A program made the position numbers and the translations under genes. DNA of 54,642 nt from Flavobacteriales bacterium (lineage in GTDB: Bacteria > Bacteroidota > Bacteroidia > Flavobacteriales_D > Sanyastnellaceae). The DNA lies in the NCBI GenBank assembly GCA_022428285.1, contig JAKMCX010000045.1, forward strand, positions 1 to 54,642, given 5' to 3'. How positions within the stretch are numbered: the first letter of the stretch is position 1; each line of letters begins with the position of its first letter. Positions 19,753 to 28,636 of the stretch are shown here, piece after piece. The notes beneath the pieces are model-generated. The model saw only the letters and a program-made list of their open reading frames with translations, made no database searches and was not told the DNA's origin.

Positions 19753-19845
19753 CGCGCTTGGCTTGATGCGCGAAAATTAGGCAATCTTAGACGCTGTTGG
19801 GGGAAAGCTTTTCATCTCCCGCAGATTGTCAACGTCAAGCCCGCT

Positions 19846-21249
19846 TTGAAGCGCACCACCAGGCTCCTTCTTCGCTCTTTTTTGGGGCCATTCGTCATCA
19901 CCTTTCTCGTGGCGCTGTTCTTTTTGGACATGCAATTCCTGTGGGTCTATGCCGATGAGCTGATTGGCAAGGGACTGGCCATTCATGTGGTGCTTGAATT
20001 GCTGCTGTATGCCTCTGCGCGGCTGGTCAACCTCGCTTTGCCCCTCGCCATCCTGATGAGCAGCATCATGACGCTCGGTGCTATGGCCGAACACCAAGAG
20101 CTGACGGCATTGAAATCCTCGGGAATGCGATTGGGCCGCATCCTCCGACCGCTGCTCATCTCCATGATGTTTGTCGCAGGGGGCGCCTTGGTCTTCGCCA
20201 ACTTTGCCTGGCCTGTCGCCAACCTCAAGTTCCGCACGCTGCTCTACAGTGTTACCCGCAAAAAGCCGACACTCAACCTCGAAAATGGGGTGTTCTACAA
20301 CGGCATTGATGGGTATGCCATTCGCGCAGCGCAAGTCGATCAAGAAACCGGCGAACTCCAAGATGTCCTGATCCATCACCACGGTGGCGGGCGGGACGGT
20401 GCAGGCCTGGTCATCAAGGCCCGAAGTGGCACCATGCGCACCTCTCCCACTGGCCGGTTTTTGGAACTCGACCTCAAAGAGGGCTCCAGCCATGAGGACC
20501 GACAAGAGCCCGGGATCCGGCAGCGCGACCGCACCTACCCCCACCTCAAAACCCTGTTCGAAGCGCAGCGCATTCGGATCGACCTGAGCAGCCTGGACTT
20601 TGCCAAAGCCGACGAAGCCCTGTTCAAACGCGCCTACGAAATGATGAGCCTGGGTCAACTCGAGGCGGCCATTGATTCCCTGGAAAAAGAACGCGCCCAA
20701 ATGGCCATCGCCTTGCAGGACTTCGGCGACCGGAGCATGAACAAACCTGTCCATGTCGACAAGCCGATTTTCGGGTTGGACACGTCCGCGGTGTATGCAG
20801 ACTGGCTTTCGCGTTTGGGGCCAGCGGCAGAACGCCGGGTATTCGATGCTGCTGGAGACATGGTCCGCAATGCCATCCAGACGGCCCAAAACCAGCGCGA
20901 TGAGCGCATGTCCAAGCGGACCTTGTCCAACCGCCATGCCATAGAATGGCACCGCAAGCTCTTTTTGGCTTCAGCATGCATCCTCCTCTTCCTCATCGGC
21001 GCTCCCCTCGGCGCCATCATCCGAAAAGGTGGCTTGGGTTTGCCCACCGTACTGGCGATCCTCTTGTTTGTGCTTTACTACATCATCACCATCATGGGTG
21101 AGCGCATGGTGCGATCAGGAACACTCACACCTGCTTGGGGCATGTGGTTGGGCACCATCGTGATGGTTCCAGCGGCGATCGTGCTGAATTTGAGGGCCGC
21201 CCGAGAAATTTCTTGGCGCCCATTCGCAGGCTTACGCAAGAGCCGATAA
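19846..21249 (+). CDS. LptF/LptG-family permease (YjgP/YjgQ) for lipopolysaccharide export
   Basis: About 467 residues. The frame has no ATG or GTG close to the conserved N-terminus. The likely start is TTG at 19846 (reading MKRTTRLLLRSFLGPFVITF); the upstream part of the open frame overlaps the divergent M49 gene and is not coding. It has three transmembrane helices at each end: LVALFFLDMQFLWVYADELI, LALPLAILMSSIMTLGAMAE, and at the C-terminus ACILLFLIGAPLGAIIRKGG. A large periplasmic jellyroll lies between, with an extra insert about residues 200-330 as is common in Bacteroidota. It works with LptB and the Lpt bridge to move LPS. Two glycosyltransferases follow, in keeping with envelope glycan work. 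Confidence 0.88.
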   Translation: MKRTTRLLLRSFLGPFVITFLVALFFLDMQFLWVYADELIGKGLAIHVVLELLLYASARLVNLALPLAILMSSIMTLGAMAEHQELTALKSSGMRLGRILRPLLISMMFVAGGALVFANFAWPVANLKFRTLLYSVTRKKPTLNLENGVFYNGIDGYAIRAAQVDQETGELQDVLIHHHGGGRDGAGLVIKARSGTMRTSPTGRFLELDLKEGSSHEDRQEPGIRQRDRTYPHLKTLFEAQRIRIDLSSLDFAKADEALFKRAYEMMSLGQLEAAIDSLEKERAQMAIALQDFGDRSMNKPVHVDKPIFGLDTSAVYADWLSRLGPAAERRVFDAAGDMVRNAIQTAQNQRDERMSKRTLSNRHAIEWHRKLFLASACILLFLIGAPLGAIIRKGGLGLPTVLAILLFVLYYIITIMGERMVRSGTLTPAWGMWLGTIVMVPAAIVLNLRAAREISWRPFAGLRKSR

Positions 21250-21261
21250 CTTCACAGACCA

Positions 21262-22482
21262 ATGCGCATTCTCCAAATTTGTCACAAGCCGCCGCGTCCG
21301 ACCGTGGATGGAGGATGTTTGGCCATGAATGCCATCACGAATGGCTTGGTCAACAATGGCGCAAAGGTGAAGTTGCTCAGCGCCTTTACGAAAAAGCACC
21401 CCCTGCCACTCGAGTCGCTCGACAGCGATTACGTGGACGAGGTCGACCTCGAAGGTGTCCCCCTGGAAACAGGCCTCGACATACGCGATGCTTACATCGC
21501 ATTGATGAACGGTGATTCTTACAACATTTCCCGGTTCTACAGCCACCAATTCGCGACGATTCTCAAGCGGGTGCTCTCACGTGCCCGCTATGATGTGGTT
21601 CACCTCGAAAGCCTGTATACCACCCCTTACATCGACACCATCCGCGCGCACGCGCCGAATGCGTTGGTCTCACTTCGCAGCCACAACCATGAGTTCCAGA
21701 TTTGGGAACAGCGTTGGAAGGCCACACGAAACCCCATCAATCGCTTGGCGCTGCGGCATCTGACCAACACACTCGAACGTTACGAAAAAAGCGTCTTGGA
21801 CAAGGTGGACACCATCGTTTCCATCAGCAGCAATGAGGGAATGGGCTACCGAAACTGGGGATTTTCTGGACCGATTCACGTCGCCGGATTTGGGATAGAA
21901 ACTTCCAATGCCAATGCTGTCCCTGAAGCCAAAATCACCAGAAGCGGATCCTATCCCGGAGTCAAGTTGTTTCATCTCGGAGCGATGGATTGGGGGCCGA
22001 ACCGCGAAGGCATCGATTGGTTTTTGGAAGAGGTATGGCCGGCGGTGCACCGCTCCCATCCCAACACCCAGTTCCACCTCGCAGGCAAGGGTTTAAACCC
22101 CGCAATGTGGGCAGATGTGCCGGGCCTCGTCAACCATGGAGAAGTAAAAGACGCGTGTGCTTTTGCGCAGCAACATGACATGCTGGTGGTCCCGCTGCTC
22201 CGCGGCGCAGGAATTCGAGTCAAAATCGTCGAGTCCTTTAGTTTGGGCATCCCTGTAATCTCTACAACAATGGGCGTCCAAGGTTTGGAAATCAACAACC
22301 ATGACAGCTTGATTCAGGCCGAGCCACAGGATCTTGCCGACGCCATTATCGCCGTATTGAATTCCCCTGACCGTCTGAAGCAGCTCTCAGAAGCTGGGCT
22401 TAAAGCAGCCAGAACCTGTTTCGATCAGAATAAAATCGGATCGGAATTGCTTGAATTCTATGGGCAACATGTCCGCATCTGA
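21262..22482 (+). CDS. GT-B glycosyltransferase (group 1 type)
   Basis: 406 residues. The N-terminal Rossmann half begins MRILQICHKPPRPTVDGGC, with the glycine-rich acceptor loop. The C-terminal half has LFHLGAMDWGPNREGIDWFL, FHLAGKG, and VVPLLRGAGIRVKIVESFSLGIPVISTTMGVQG, where the E-x7-E nucleotide-sugar motif is VESFSLGIPV. Such enzymes transfer a sugar from a nucleotide donor to LPS, capsule or another glycan on the cytoplasmic side; donor and acceptor cannot be predicted. It begins 12 bases after the LptF/G gene and overlaps the next glycosyltransferase gene. Confidence 0.88.
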   Translation: MRILQICHKPPRPTVDGGCLAMNAITNGLVNNGAKVKLLSAFTKKHPLPLESLDSDYVDEVDLEGVPLETGLDIRDAYIALMNGDSYNISRFYSHQFATILKRVLSRARYDVVHLESLYTTPYIDTIRAHAPNALVSLRSHNHEFQIWEQRWKATRNPINRLALRHLTNTLERYEKSVLDKVDTIVSISSNEGMGYRNWGFSGPIHVAGFGIETSNANAVPEAKITRSGSYPGVKLFHLGAMDWGPNREGIDWFLEEVWPAVHRSHPNTQFHLAGKGLNPAMWADVPGLVNHGEVKDACAFAQQHDMLVVPLLRGAGIRVKIVESFSLGIPVISTTMGVQGLEINNHDSLIQAEPQDLADAIIAVLNSPDRLKQLSEAGLKAARTCFDQNKIGSELLEFYGQHVRI

Positions 22483-23710
22483 GCGAAAACCTCGTCTTGC
22501 GGTACTGACCCCGCGTTTCCCACTGCCGCTCAACAAGGGTGACCGCCTGCGCATTTTTCATCAGTTGGACGTGTTGCATGGCCATTTCCAAGTGGACCTG
22601 CACTGCCTGACGTTCCACCGCATTCCACAGTCAGACCTAGATTCCATAGGCACGCGGTGCGACACAGTTACGGTACACAAGCTCAATTGGTGGAAAGCCG
22701 CAGTGAGGATGGGGTGGTCCGTTTTTTCCCGCCGTCCTTTTCAAGTTTTACTCTTCACCGAGCGGCGGTTGGTCCGTACCATCCGCAAGCAAATACTCAG
22801 TGGCCAACCGGATGTACTGCTGGCCCAAATGGTGCGCACGGGGGAATATGTCAAAGACCTCGATGCCGTTCCACACGTCTTGGACATCATGGACACCCTG
22901 CATGCCGGAGCTGAGCGGGAAGCACAGCGTGCCCCGTGGTGGAAAAAGCCGCTGCTGAAAGAGGAAGGTCGCCGGCTATTGCGCTATGAGCACCGGATGC
23001 CACAGTATTTCGATGCCTGCACCATCATCTCTGAGCAGGACCGTCAGTTGCTGCCCCATCCCGACAAAAACCGCATCACGGTGGTGCCCAATGGCGTGGA
23101 CACGGGATTCTTTGACCCCACGGCCACTCCCCCGCCTCTGTCAGGATCGTCTCAGAGCCAATATGACGTGTCCTTCTGTGGCAACCTGGGATACGCCCCT
23201 AACGTGGTGGCAGCGCGCTTTCTGGCACGGGATGTGGCCCCGGCTTTTGAACGTTTGACCGGCCGTCCATTGGCTTTGCTCATTTGTGGCGCCCAACCCT
23301 CAGCGGCTGTGAAGGCCCTCTCATCCAGCAATGTGGATGTGGTGGGCAATGTGGCCGACATCCGTTCGGCCTATCTCGCTGCGCCCATTTTTGTGGCGCC
23401 CATGCTGGTCAACACAGGGCTACAGAATAAACTCTTGGAAGCCATGGCATTGAAAAGGGCCTGTGTGACCACGTCTCGGGCGCTGGGGGCGCTGGGTTGT
23501 GATGCGGGAGACGCTGTGGCTACTGCCAACGACGCCGAGACTTTCGCAGCCCAGATTGCGGCTCTCGTCGGCGATTCAGAGCGCCGGTTTCAAATGGGCC
23601 ACGATGCCCATCAATTGGTGCAGAAGGCGTTCACTTGGGCCGCTGCATCACAGCCCTTGGTCGATTTGTTGCAGAATCACGCCCATTCCCTTCGTGAAGG
23701 GCACAGGTAG
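22460..23710 (+). CDS. Second GT-B glycosyltransferase
   Basis: About 416 residues from the ATG at 22460 (another ATG at 22469 is equally possible; a TTG at 22451 also opens the frame). It starts RLAVLTPRFPLPLNKGDRLR, the G-D-R acceptor loop typical of a group of sugar transferases, and has VPNGVDTGFFDP and VSFCGNLGYAPNVVAARFLA. The sugar-nucleotide site is AAPIFVAPMLVNTGLQNKLL followed by EAMALKRACVTT. It resembles the glycosyltransferases associated with exopolysaccharide loci (TIGR03087-like), but I cannot assign it firmly. It overlaps the previous gene by 23 bases, so the pair is co-translated. Confidence 0.87.
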   Translation: MGNMSASERKPRLAVLTPRFPLPLNKGDRLRIFHQLDVLHGHFQVDLHCLTFHRIPQSDLDSIGTRCDTVTVHKLNWWKAAVRMGWSVFSRRPFQVLLFTERRLVRTIRKQILSGQPDVLLAQMVRTGEYVKDLDAVPHVLDIMDTLHAGAEREAQRAPWWKKPLLKEEGRRLLRYEHRMPQYFDACTIISEQDRQLLPHPDKNRITVVPNGVDTGFFDPTATPPPLSGSSQSQYDVSFCGNLGYAPNVVAARFLARDVAPAFERLTGRPLALLICGAQPSAAVKALSSSNVDVVGNVADIRSAYLAAPIFVAPMLVNTGLQNKLLEAMALKRACVTTSRALGALGCDAGDAVATANDAETFAAQIAALVGDSERRFQMGHDAHQLVQKAFTWAAASQPLVDLLQNHAHSLREGHR

Positions 23711-23726
23711 AACTTATTTTTACAAC

Positions 23727-24629
23727 ATGCAGAAGGCCATTCCAGTATTGAATGCCAAAGGATTTCTCGACGGGGATGTTGATGCCCAGTCCAGCTTTCC
23801 TGCGGAATTGAGGTCCGCTTTTGAGACCTACGGATTTGTCACCTTAGAAGGTCACGGACTCGACGATGCCCACATCAAAGCCGCATACCAAGCTGCAGAG
23901 CGCTTCTTTGGTCTTTCCGAAAAGGAAAAAAAGGAAGCCAGCATCTCTGGTGTGGGGGGCAACTTTGGGTACACCCCTTTTGGGCAAGAACACGCCAAGG
24001 ACGACGCACGCGCTGACCTCAAAGAATTCTACCACTTTGCCCAAACCAAATACGACCAACCGGACTGTCCAGCTGTCCCTGAGTTCATCTCAGATGGCCG
24101 GTCGCTGTATGCCAACCTCGAGGGCCTCGCAGCCCGCTTGCTCGAAGCAGTAGCACTTTCGCTGGAATTGGACCGGCATTATTTCGCCGATTTTGTCAAA
24201 GGAGGAAACAGCATTTTGCGTGTTTTGCACTACCCGCCTGCTCCCGATGCTCCTGAAGATGCTCCGAGGGCTGGAAGCCACGAAGACATCAACCTGATCA
24301 CCCTGCTTGTGGGAAGTTCGGCAGATGGCTTGGAAGTGCTGGACAAGGGCGGAGATTGGATTCCGGTGCGGGCCCACGCCCAGAACCTGACGGTCAATGT
24401 GGGCGATATGTTGCAGAACCTCACAGGTGGTGTTTTGCGCTCCACGACCCACCGCGTTGTGTTGCCTCCAGGACCGCAACGCAACCAGTCGCGCTACAGC
24501 CTCCCCTTCTTCCTCCATCCAGTGGGCCCCATGCCGCTGGACCCCATCATGGGCGACCACGACACTTACCCAGCATGGACTGCAGGTGAGTTTCTCGACC
24601 ACCGCCTGCGCGAAATTGGATTGAAATAA
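23727..24629 (+). CDS. 2-oxoglutarate/Fe(II) dioxygenase, isopenicillin N synthase-like family
   Basis: 300 residues from the ATG at 23727; the frame is open upstream inside the glycosyltransferase gene. The N-terminal DIOX_N part (YGFVTLEGHGLDDAHIKAAY, then FFGLSEKEKKEA) is followed by the double-stranded helix core. Fe ligands are the HxD of AGSHEDINLITLL and the distal His of STTHRVV; the 2OG-binding Arg is in RYSLPFF. Family members hydroxylate or oxidise small molecules. The substrate is unknown; the context (two glycosyltransferases just upstream, 16-base gap) hints at modification of a sugar or glycolipid, but this is an inference. Confidence 0.87.
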   Translation: MQKAIPVLNAKGFLDGDVDAQSSFPAELRSAFETYGFVTLEGHGLDDAHIKAAYQAAERFFGLSEKEKKEASISGVGGNFGYTPFGQEHAKDDARADLKEFYHFAQTKYDQPDCPAVPEFISDGRSLYANLEGLAARLLEAVALSLELDRHYFADFVKGGNSILRVLHYPPAPDAPEDAPRAGSHEDINLITLLVGSSADGLEVLDKGGDWIPVRAHAQNLTVNVGDMLQNLTGGVLRSTTHRVVLPPGPQRNQSRYSLPFFLHPVGPMPLDPIMGDHDTYPAWTAGEFLDHRLREIGLK

Positions 24630-24835
24630 GCCGCTGCTCCTTTCATTGTGGATGGAGAACTGGCCCAAACCAATGGCCACAGTGTTGCGGACCACGGGCG
24701 TGGCGACGTGTTGACTGCCTCAGAAAACCCCACCGCTTTCGTGTTGCAGGAGCTGCATAGGTTTTCTTAAGATTTCCAGCACCACATTTTGGAGGGTTTG
24801 GAGGTTAATTGAAGGAACAAACTTCAGTTTCCTCT

Positions 24836-26092
24836 ATGACGATTCGGCTCCTGCCCGCCCTCTCCATCTCTGTAATCTCCGCCATCATTGGCGGTGCGAT
24901 TGTCCTTCAATTTGTGCCTGAGCCTCCCCCCTTCTCGGAGGAGCGCGTTTCTCCTGTAGTGCTCACCAAAGGACAGCCTGCCGCCATTCAACCCAGCCCC
25001 GCCTTCGCAAGTGCGCCAGCCCCAGCCGCCAACCATGCGATCGCCTTGCCTGATTTCCGGTCTGCAGCCGGTCAAGCCCTCGATGCCGTGGTGCACGTCC
25101 GGACGGCCCAATCGGTCACGCCGTCTTATGGTTGGTACGATTGGTCGGGCATGTTTCAGCGGCCCGCGCCCTACAACATGCCCTCGGGTTCTGGGAGCGG
25201 GGTGATCCTCTCCGACGACGGCTATATCGTGACAAACCACCACGTCATAGAAGGCGCTGATCTCATCGAAATCGGACTCAACGACAACCGCACTTTCGCG
25301 GCCGAGCTCGTGGGATCCGACCCCACGACTGACATCGCGGTACTGCGCATCGAGGCCCAGGATTTAAAGGCCTTGGAATGGGGAGACAGTGATGCGGTCC
25401 AGGTGGGCGATTGGGTGCTGGCCGTGGGCAACCCCTTTGACCTCACCAGCACCGTCACAGCGGGTATTGTTTCTGCAAAGGCACGCGACATCCAACTCCT
25501 CCAACCCGACTTTGACCGTTCGTTGTCCCCCGTGGAGAGCTTTATCCAAACCGATGCTGCCGTAAACCCCGGAAACAGCGGAGGTGCACTTGTCAGTGAC
25601 CGGGGCGCTTTGATTGGAATCAACACCGCCATCGCCTCCAGAACGGGGAGCTACGCGGGCTACGCTTTTGCCATTCCATCCAGCCTTGCCCAAAAGGTCG
25701 CCCGTGACCTGATCGAATTTGGCACAGTCCAGCGCGCCTTTCTCGGGGTCAACATTCAGCCTGTCACGGAAGAAACGGCACAACGTTTGGAGCTCCCTGC
25801 TGTTTCTGGAGTTCTGGTGTCAGGGGTAACCGATGACAGCGGAGCACGGGCCGCGGGGATGCAAGTCGGCGATGTCATCCTTTCGGTGTCTGGAACACCG
25901 ACCCCCACATTGCCGGAACTGCTTGAACGCGTCAACCGTTTTCGGCCTGGCCAATCTGCCACCGTGGAAGTCTGGCGGCAAAAAGAAGTCAAGACATTGA
26001 GCGTCGAATTGGGTTCAAGGGAGAGCTTGCTGTCTCAGCGACAGCCTGAAGCGCCCATTGAAGGGGACAGCCCACCGCTTCCCATCCCCTAA
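24836..26092 (+). CDS. HtrA/DegP-type periplasmic serine protease with one PDZ domain
   Basis: 418 residues from the ATG at 24836 (a TTG at 24809 lies upstream in frame). An N-terminal hydrophobic segment (SISVISAIIGGAIVLQFV) is an uncleaved anchor or signal. The trypsin-like domain has the triad His in VTNHHVIEG, Asp in DPTTDIAVLRI and Ser in GNSGGAL. LAVGNPFDLTSTVTAGIVSA is typical of DegQ/DegS. The C-terminal ~95 residues are one PDZ domain (LGVNIQPVTEETA, ARAAGMQVGDVILSVSG). Proteins of this type degrade misfolded envelope proteins or cleave regulators. It begins 206 bases after the previous gene and probably heads the group that runs to argS. Confidence 0.93.
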   Translation: MTIRLLPALSISVISAIIGGAIVLQFVPEPPPFSEERVSPVVLTKGQPAAIQPSPAFASAPAPAANHAIALPDFRSAAGQALDAVVHVRTAQSVTPSYGWYDWSGMFQRPAPYNMPSGSGSGVILSDDGYIVTNHHVIEGADLIEIGLNDNRTFAAELVGSDPTTDIAVLRIEAQDLKALEWGDSDAVQVGDWVLAVGNPFDLTSTVTAGIVSAKARDIQLLQPDFDRSLSPVESFIQTDAAVNPGNSGGALVSDRGALIGINTAIASRTGSYAGYAFAIPSSLAQKVARDLIEFGTVQRAFLGVNIQPVTEETAQRLELPAVSGVLVSGVTDDSGARAAGMQVGDVILSVSGTPTPTLPELLERVNRFRPGQSATVEVWRQKEVKTLSVELGSRESLLSQRQPEAPIEGDSPPLPIP

Positions 26093-26097
26093 AGCCC

Positions 26098-26128
26098 TTG
26101 ACAGGCCCTCCATTGTCCCGTATCTTTT
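26098..26128 (+). promoter_or_regulatory. Promoter for the Lon-N-domain protein gene
   Basis: TTG (26098-26100), a 20-base spacer and TATCTTTT (26121-26128), a 7/8 match to TANNTTTG, give good Bacteroidota -33/-7 geometry. The ATG at 26134 is five bases further on, so the transcript would be leaderless or nearly so. Confidence 0.5.
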
Positions 26129-26133
26129 TGTTC

Positions 26134-26760
26134 ATGGCCCGACGCTCTTATTCCCTTCCCTTTTTTCCATTAGGGGTCTTCTTGTTGCCAGGGGAGCGCA
26201 CCGGCCTGCACATTTTTGAACCCCGCTACCGACAACTCATCGAAGAGCTCGAGCAGGCGTTGGAAAGCGGCCTTGAGGGGTCAAACCGCTTTGGGATTCC
26301 TTTCCACTACGAGGACATGACGGCGTCGACTGGCTCTTTGGCCCGGTTGGTCGAGGTCAAAAAAGTCCATCCCGGAGGCAGAAAAGACATCGTTGTGGAA
26401 TGCGTGGGGCATTTTGAAACCCAGAGGTTTCAGCAGCAAATGGAGGCCAAGCTCTATCCCGGAGGCCATGTGGTAGACCGCGACATGAACCTGGGTCACC
26501 CCCTCACCGCTGCACAAAGGGAAAGAATCGGGGAAATCAAAACCCTGTTGCAAAACAGCAAGGACGTCGATGTCGACCAGTTGTCGGATCAGACCCTTCA
26601 AGATTTGACCCAATGGTTGGGACTTCCTCCTGCGCACAAGCACAGGCTCCTGATTTTGAGCGGTGCGCAACGTGCCGCTTTTATTGATGGCGTGTTGCGC
26701 TGGACCAAGCTCGTTCTGCAGCAAGAAGTACATATCCACAAGGGATTCTTCCCGAATTAA
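26134..26760 (+). CDS. Protein of the Lon N-terminal (substrate-binding) domain family, no protease domain
   Basis: 208 residues from the ATG at 26134 (an upstream TTG at 26098 belongs to the promoter). It begins YSLPFFPLGVFLLPGERTGL, then HIFEPRYRQLIEE, the hallmark of the LON substrate-binding (PUA-like) domain, followed by a helical part. No AAA+ or Ser/Lys protease region follows, so it is a stand-alone domain, as found in many bacteria. It is presumed to bind peptides or unfolded proteins. Its position 42 bases after an HtrA protease fits a protein-quality role, but this is not proven. Confidence 0.85.
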   Translation: MARRSYSLPFFPLGVFLLPGERTGLHIFEPRYRQLIEELEQALESGLEGSNRFGIPFHYEDMTASTGSLARLVEVKKVHPGGRKDIVVECVGHFETQRFQQQMEAKLYPGGHVVDRDMNLGHPLTAAQRERIGEIKTLLQNSKDVDVDQLSDQTLQDLTQWLGLPPAHKHRLLILSGAQRAAFIDGVLRWTKLVLQQEVHIHKGFFPN

Positions 26761-26795
26761 GGCTGGCCCAAACCGCGGAGCAGGCTGGGTCGGGT

Positions 26796-26803
26796 TATCT
26801 TTG
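26796..26803 (+). promoter_or_regulatory. -7 box for the lipoprotein gene
   Basis: TATCTTTG matches TANNTTTG exactly and ends 18 bases before the ATG at 26822. No obvious TTG stands at -33. Confidence 0.4.
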
Positions 26804-26821
26804 GTGTCATTGCCAACTCCT

Positions 26822-27661
26822 ATGAATATCAAGACCAAAAGCGCCCTTCTTTTCGTCACAGGAAGCGTGACCTTCTTTGTGCTGTCCTTGTGTCTGACCG
26901 GATGTGATGGCGTGTTGAATTCTGCCGGATTTGGAAATGGCACTGGCATTGGGGATTACCAAGACCCGCTGCACCCCCAATACATGGCCACGCCCACCGA
27001 GGTGCACTTCCCCGACAGTGCCCTGGTGTACTTGACAGATGAGGATTATGCCCAGTTCAAGGAAGACCTGTTTGGGTTCTTGGACTCCAACAACGGCGGT
27101 CGGTATAAGTCACATTTCCAGGACTACTACATCAAGGAGACTTTTGCGACGGACTCCATCTTCGACATGTACGTCCGCATGTGGGGACAGTGGGACAGCA
27201 TTGGAGTGTCTACCCGTTTTGACCATTGGAAACTGTTGTACTCCTCCCCTTTTTATGAGGGTGAAATCTATGACCTGGCCTTGGCAGAAGTCGAGTTGCG
27301 CCACCACATGGTGTTCCAAAAACGTTGGACGGGCAACTACAAGAACTTTGGCCGCACCATGAGCGAACGCTATCCAGGAGCGAGCATCGAATACATGGAC
27401 ACCACTTTTGTGGATGTTCAGGGAGACACCATCTACAGGCGGCACATTACAGCTGAAACCCAGCGTTTGATGTATGCAGCGCGGGCTCACGCAGATGACA
27501 CCACCCGCGAAGGTGGAATCCGCTGGCTCAACGAGGGCTGGAATGCAGTGCCCACTGTCGCCGAAGTCATGGACTCTTCTGCTGTTGCCAAAGTGTTGGA
27601 GCACCGCGCTTCCTTTGGCTTCAATGCATCACAAGAACCGGACACAACAGGTCAGCAATAA
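26822..27661 (+). CDS. Predicted lipoprotein of unknown function
   Basis: 279 residues from the ATG at 26822. The N-terminus is basic then hydrophobic and ends VLSLCLTGC, a lipobox, so it should be lipid-anchored and outside the cytoplasm. The mature part is rich in acidic and aromatic residues (DEDYAQFKEDLFGFLD, DYYIKETFATDSIFDMYVRM) with no motif I recognise. It is encoded between the Lon-N protein and the amidinotransferase-like gene. Some conserved envelope role is possible, but I do not assign a function. Confidence 0.75.
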   Translation: MNIKTKSALLFVTGSVTFFVLSLCLTGCDGVLNSAGFGNGTGIGDYQDPLHPQYMATPTEVHFPDSALVYLTDEDYAQFKEDLFGFLDSNNGGRYKSHFQDYYIKETFATDSIFDMYVRMWGQWDSIGVSTRFDHWKLLYSSPFYEGEIYDLALAEVELRHHMVFQKRWTGNYKNFGRTMSERYPGASIEYMDTTFVDVQGDTIYRRHITAETQRLMYAARAHADDTTREGGIRWLNEGWNAVPTVAEVMDSSAVAKVLEHRASFGFNASQEPDTTGQQ

Positions 27662-27717
27662 AGCGTTCTTTGCGCTGCCACCTCGGCGCGAAACGCCCCC
27701 AACCCCACGGCCACAAT

Positions 27718-28623
27718 ATGCCGGAGATTGAACTCAACATACCCAACGAATGGGGACAACTCGAGGCCGTAGTGGTGGGGCATGGCCAATCTATGGGGAG
27801 CGCTCCCACGCTAGAATCCGCATTTGACCCAACCACCAAGCTCCATTTGTCCCAAGGGACCTACCCCGATGCCCATGAAGTGGAGGCTCAATTGGACGGT
27901 TTAGCGGAAATGCTGGACAGAGAGGGCATTTCGGTTATGCGCCCCTCCAATCTTCAGGATGTTGAGCAGGTTTTTGCCCGTGATGTGGGTCTGGTGATCG
28001 ACAGCACCTTCATCCGCTCTCGTACGATTGAGGCGCGAAGTGAAGAGTGGAACGGGGTTGCGCCGATTTTGGGTGACACCCCATGGATGCCACTCCCTGA
28101 CAATGTGCACATGGAAGGTGGCGATGTGGTGGTGCTCGACGGCGCCCTCTTCGTGGGGGTGACGCGCCGGCCCGACTGGATGGACCTTCAGGTTTCCCGC
28201 ACCTACCCTTCGGCATTGGCGTTTTTGGAAAGCACTTTCCCTCACCGCGAGGTGGTCGGATTGGAGTTGCACAAAGACGACCGTGACCCACTGAAGTGCG
28301 CCCTCCACTTGGACTGTGCCTACATGCCTTTGGGCGGCGACCGCGCCATCATTTGTTCTGAAGCTTTTGTTCAAGTAGAGCAGCTTAAAGCCCTCAAGAA
28401 GAGGCATCCCTCTTTTATCGAAGTCTCCTTAGAAGAAGCCGCATTGCTGCAAACCAACCTCCTGCTCACCGCTCCGGACACCTTGGTCATCGACCCGCGG
28501 TTTGTTCGCCTGGGTCGGGCATTGGAGGAAAAGGGCTTTCGGTTGATTTCTTGCCCTCTTGACAAGGTCGGCCGCATGGGCGGCCTGTTTCGTTGTTCTA
28601 CGCTCCCGTTGCGCCGCTCCTGA
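27718..28623 (+). CDS. Amidinotransferase / dimethylargininase-like enzyme
   Basis: 301 residues from the ATG at 27718. It belongs to the guanidino-group modifying (pentein) superfamily. NEWGQLEAVVVGHG is the typical first strand; ARDVGLVIDSTFI and PDNVHMEGGDVVVLD hold the substrate-binding acids. CALHLDCAYMPLGGDRAII contains the catalytic His-x-Asp, and the final GGLFRCSTLPL the nucleophilic Cys. Members either hydrolyse arginine or methylarginine guanidino groups or transfer an amidino group; which one is not clear. CtlX follows after 13 bases and argS comes next, a grouping that suggests arginine or citrulline metabolism. Confidence 0.85.
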   Translation: MPEIELNIPNEWGQLEAVVVGHGQSMGSAPTLESAFDPTTKLHLSQGTYPDAHEVEAQLDGLAEMLDREGISVMRPSNLQDVEQVFARDVGLVIDSTFIRSRTIEARSEEWNGVAPILGDTPWMPLPDNVHMEGGDVVVLDGALFVGVTRRPDWMDLQVSRTYPSALAFLESTFPHREVVGLELHKDDRDPLKCALHLDCAYMPLGGDRAIICSEAFVQVEQLKALKKRHPSFIEVSLEEAALLQTNLLLTAPDTLVIDPRFVRLGRALEEKGFRLISCPLDKVGRMGGLFRCSTLPLRRS

Positions 28624-28636
28624 AGCCCTACTCTAC

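Noticed and set aside
19342-19845. N-terminal extension of the LptF/G frame
   Set aside because: The extension overlaps the start of the divergent M49 gene and does not resemble LptF/G, which normally starts just before the first helix; a TTG at 19846 fits better.
24630-24835. Possible small RNA or tRNA in the 206-base gap before htrA
   Set aside because: Only a short CCAC/GTGG hairpin without a T run is visible and no tRNA cloverleaf or conserved TTC loop can be drawn.
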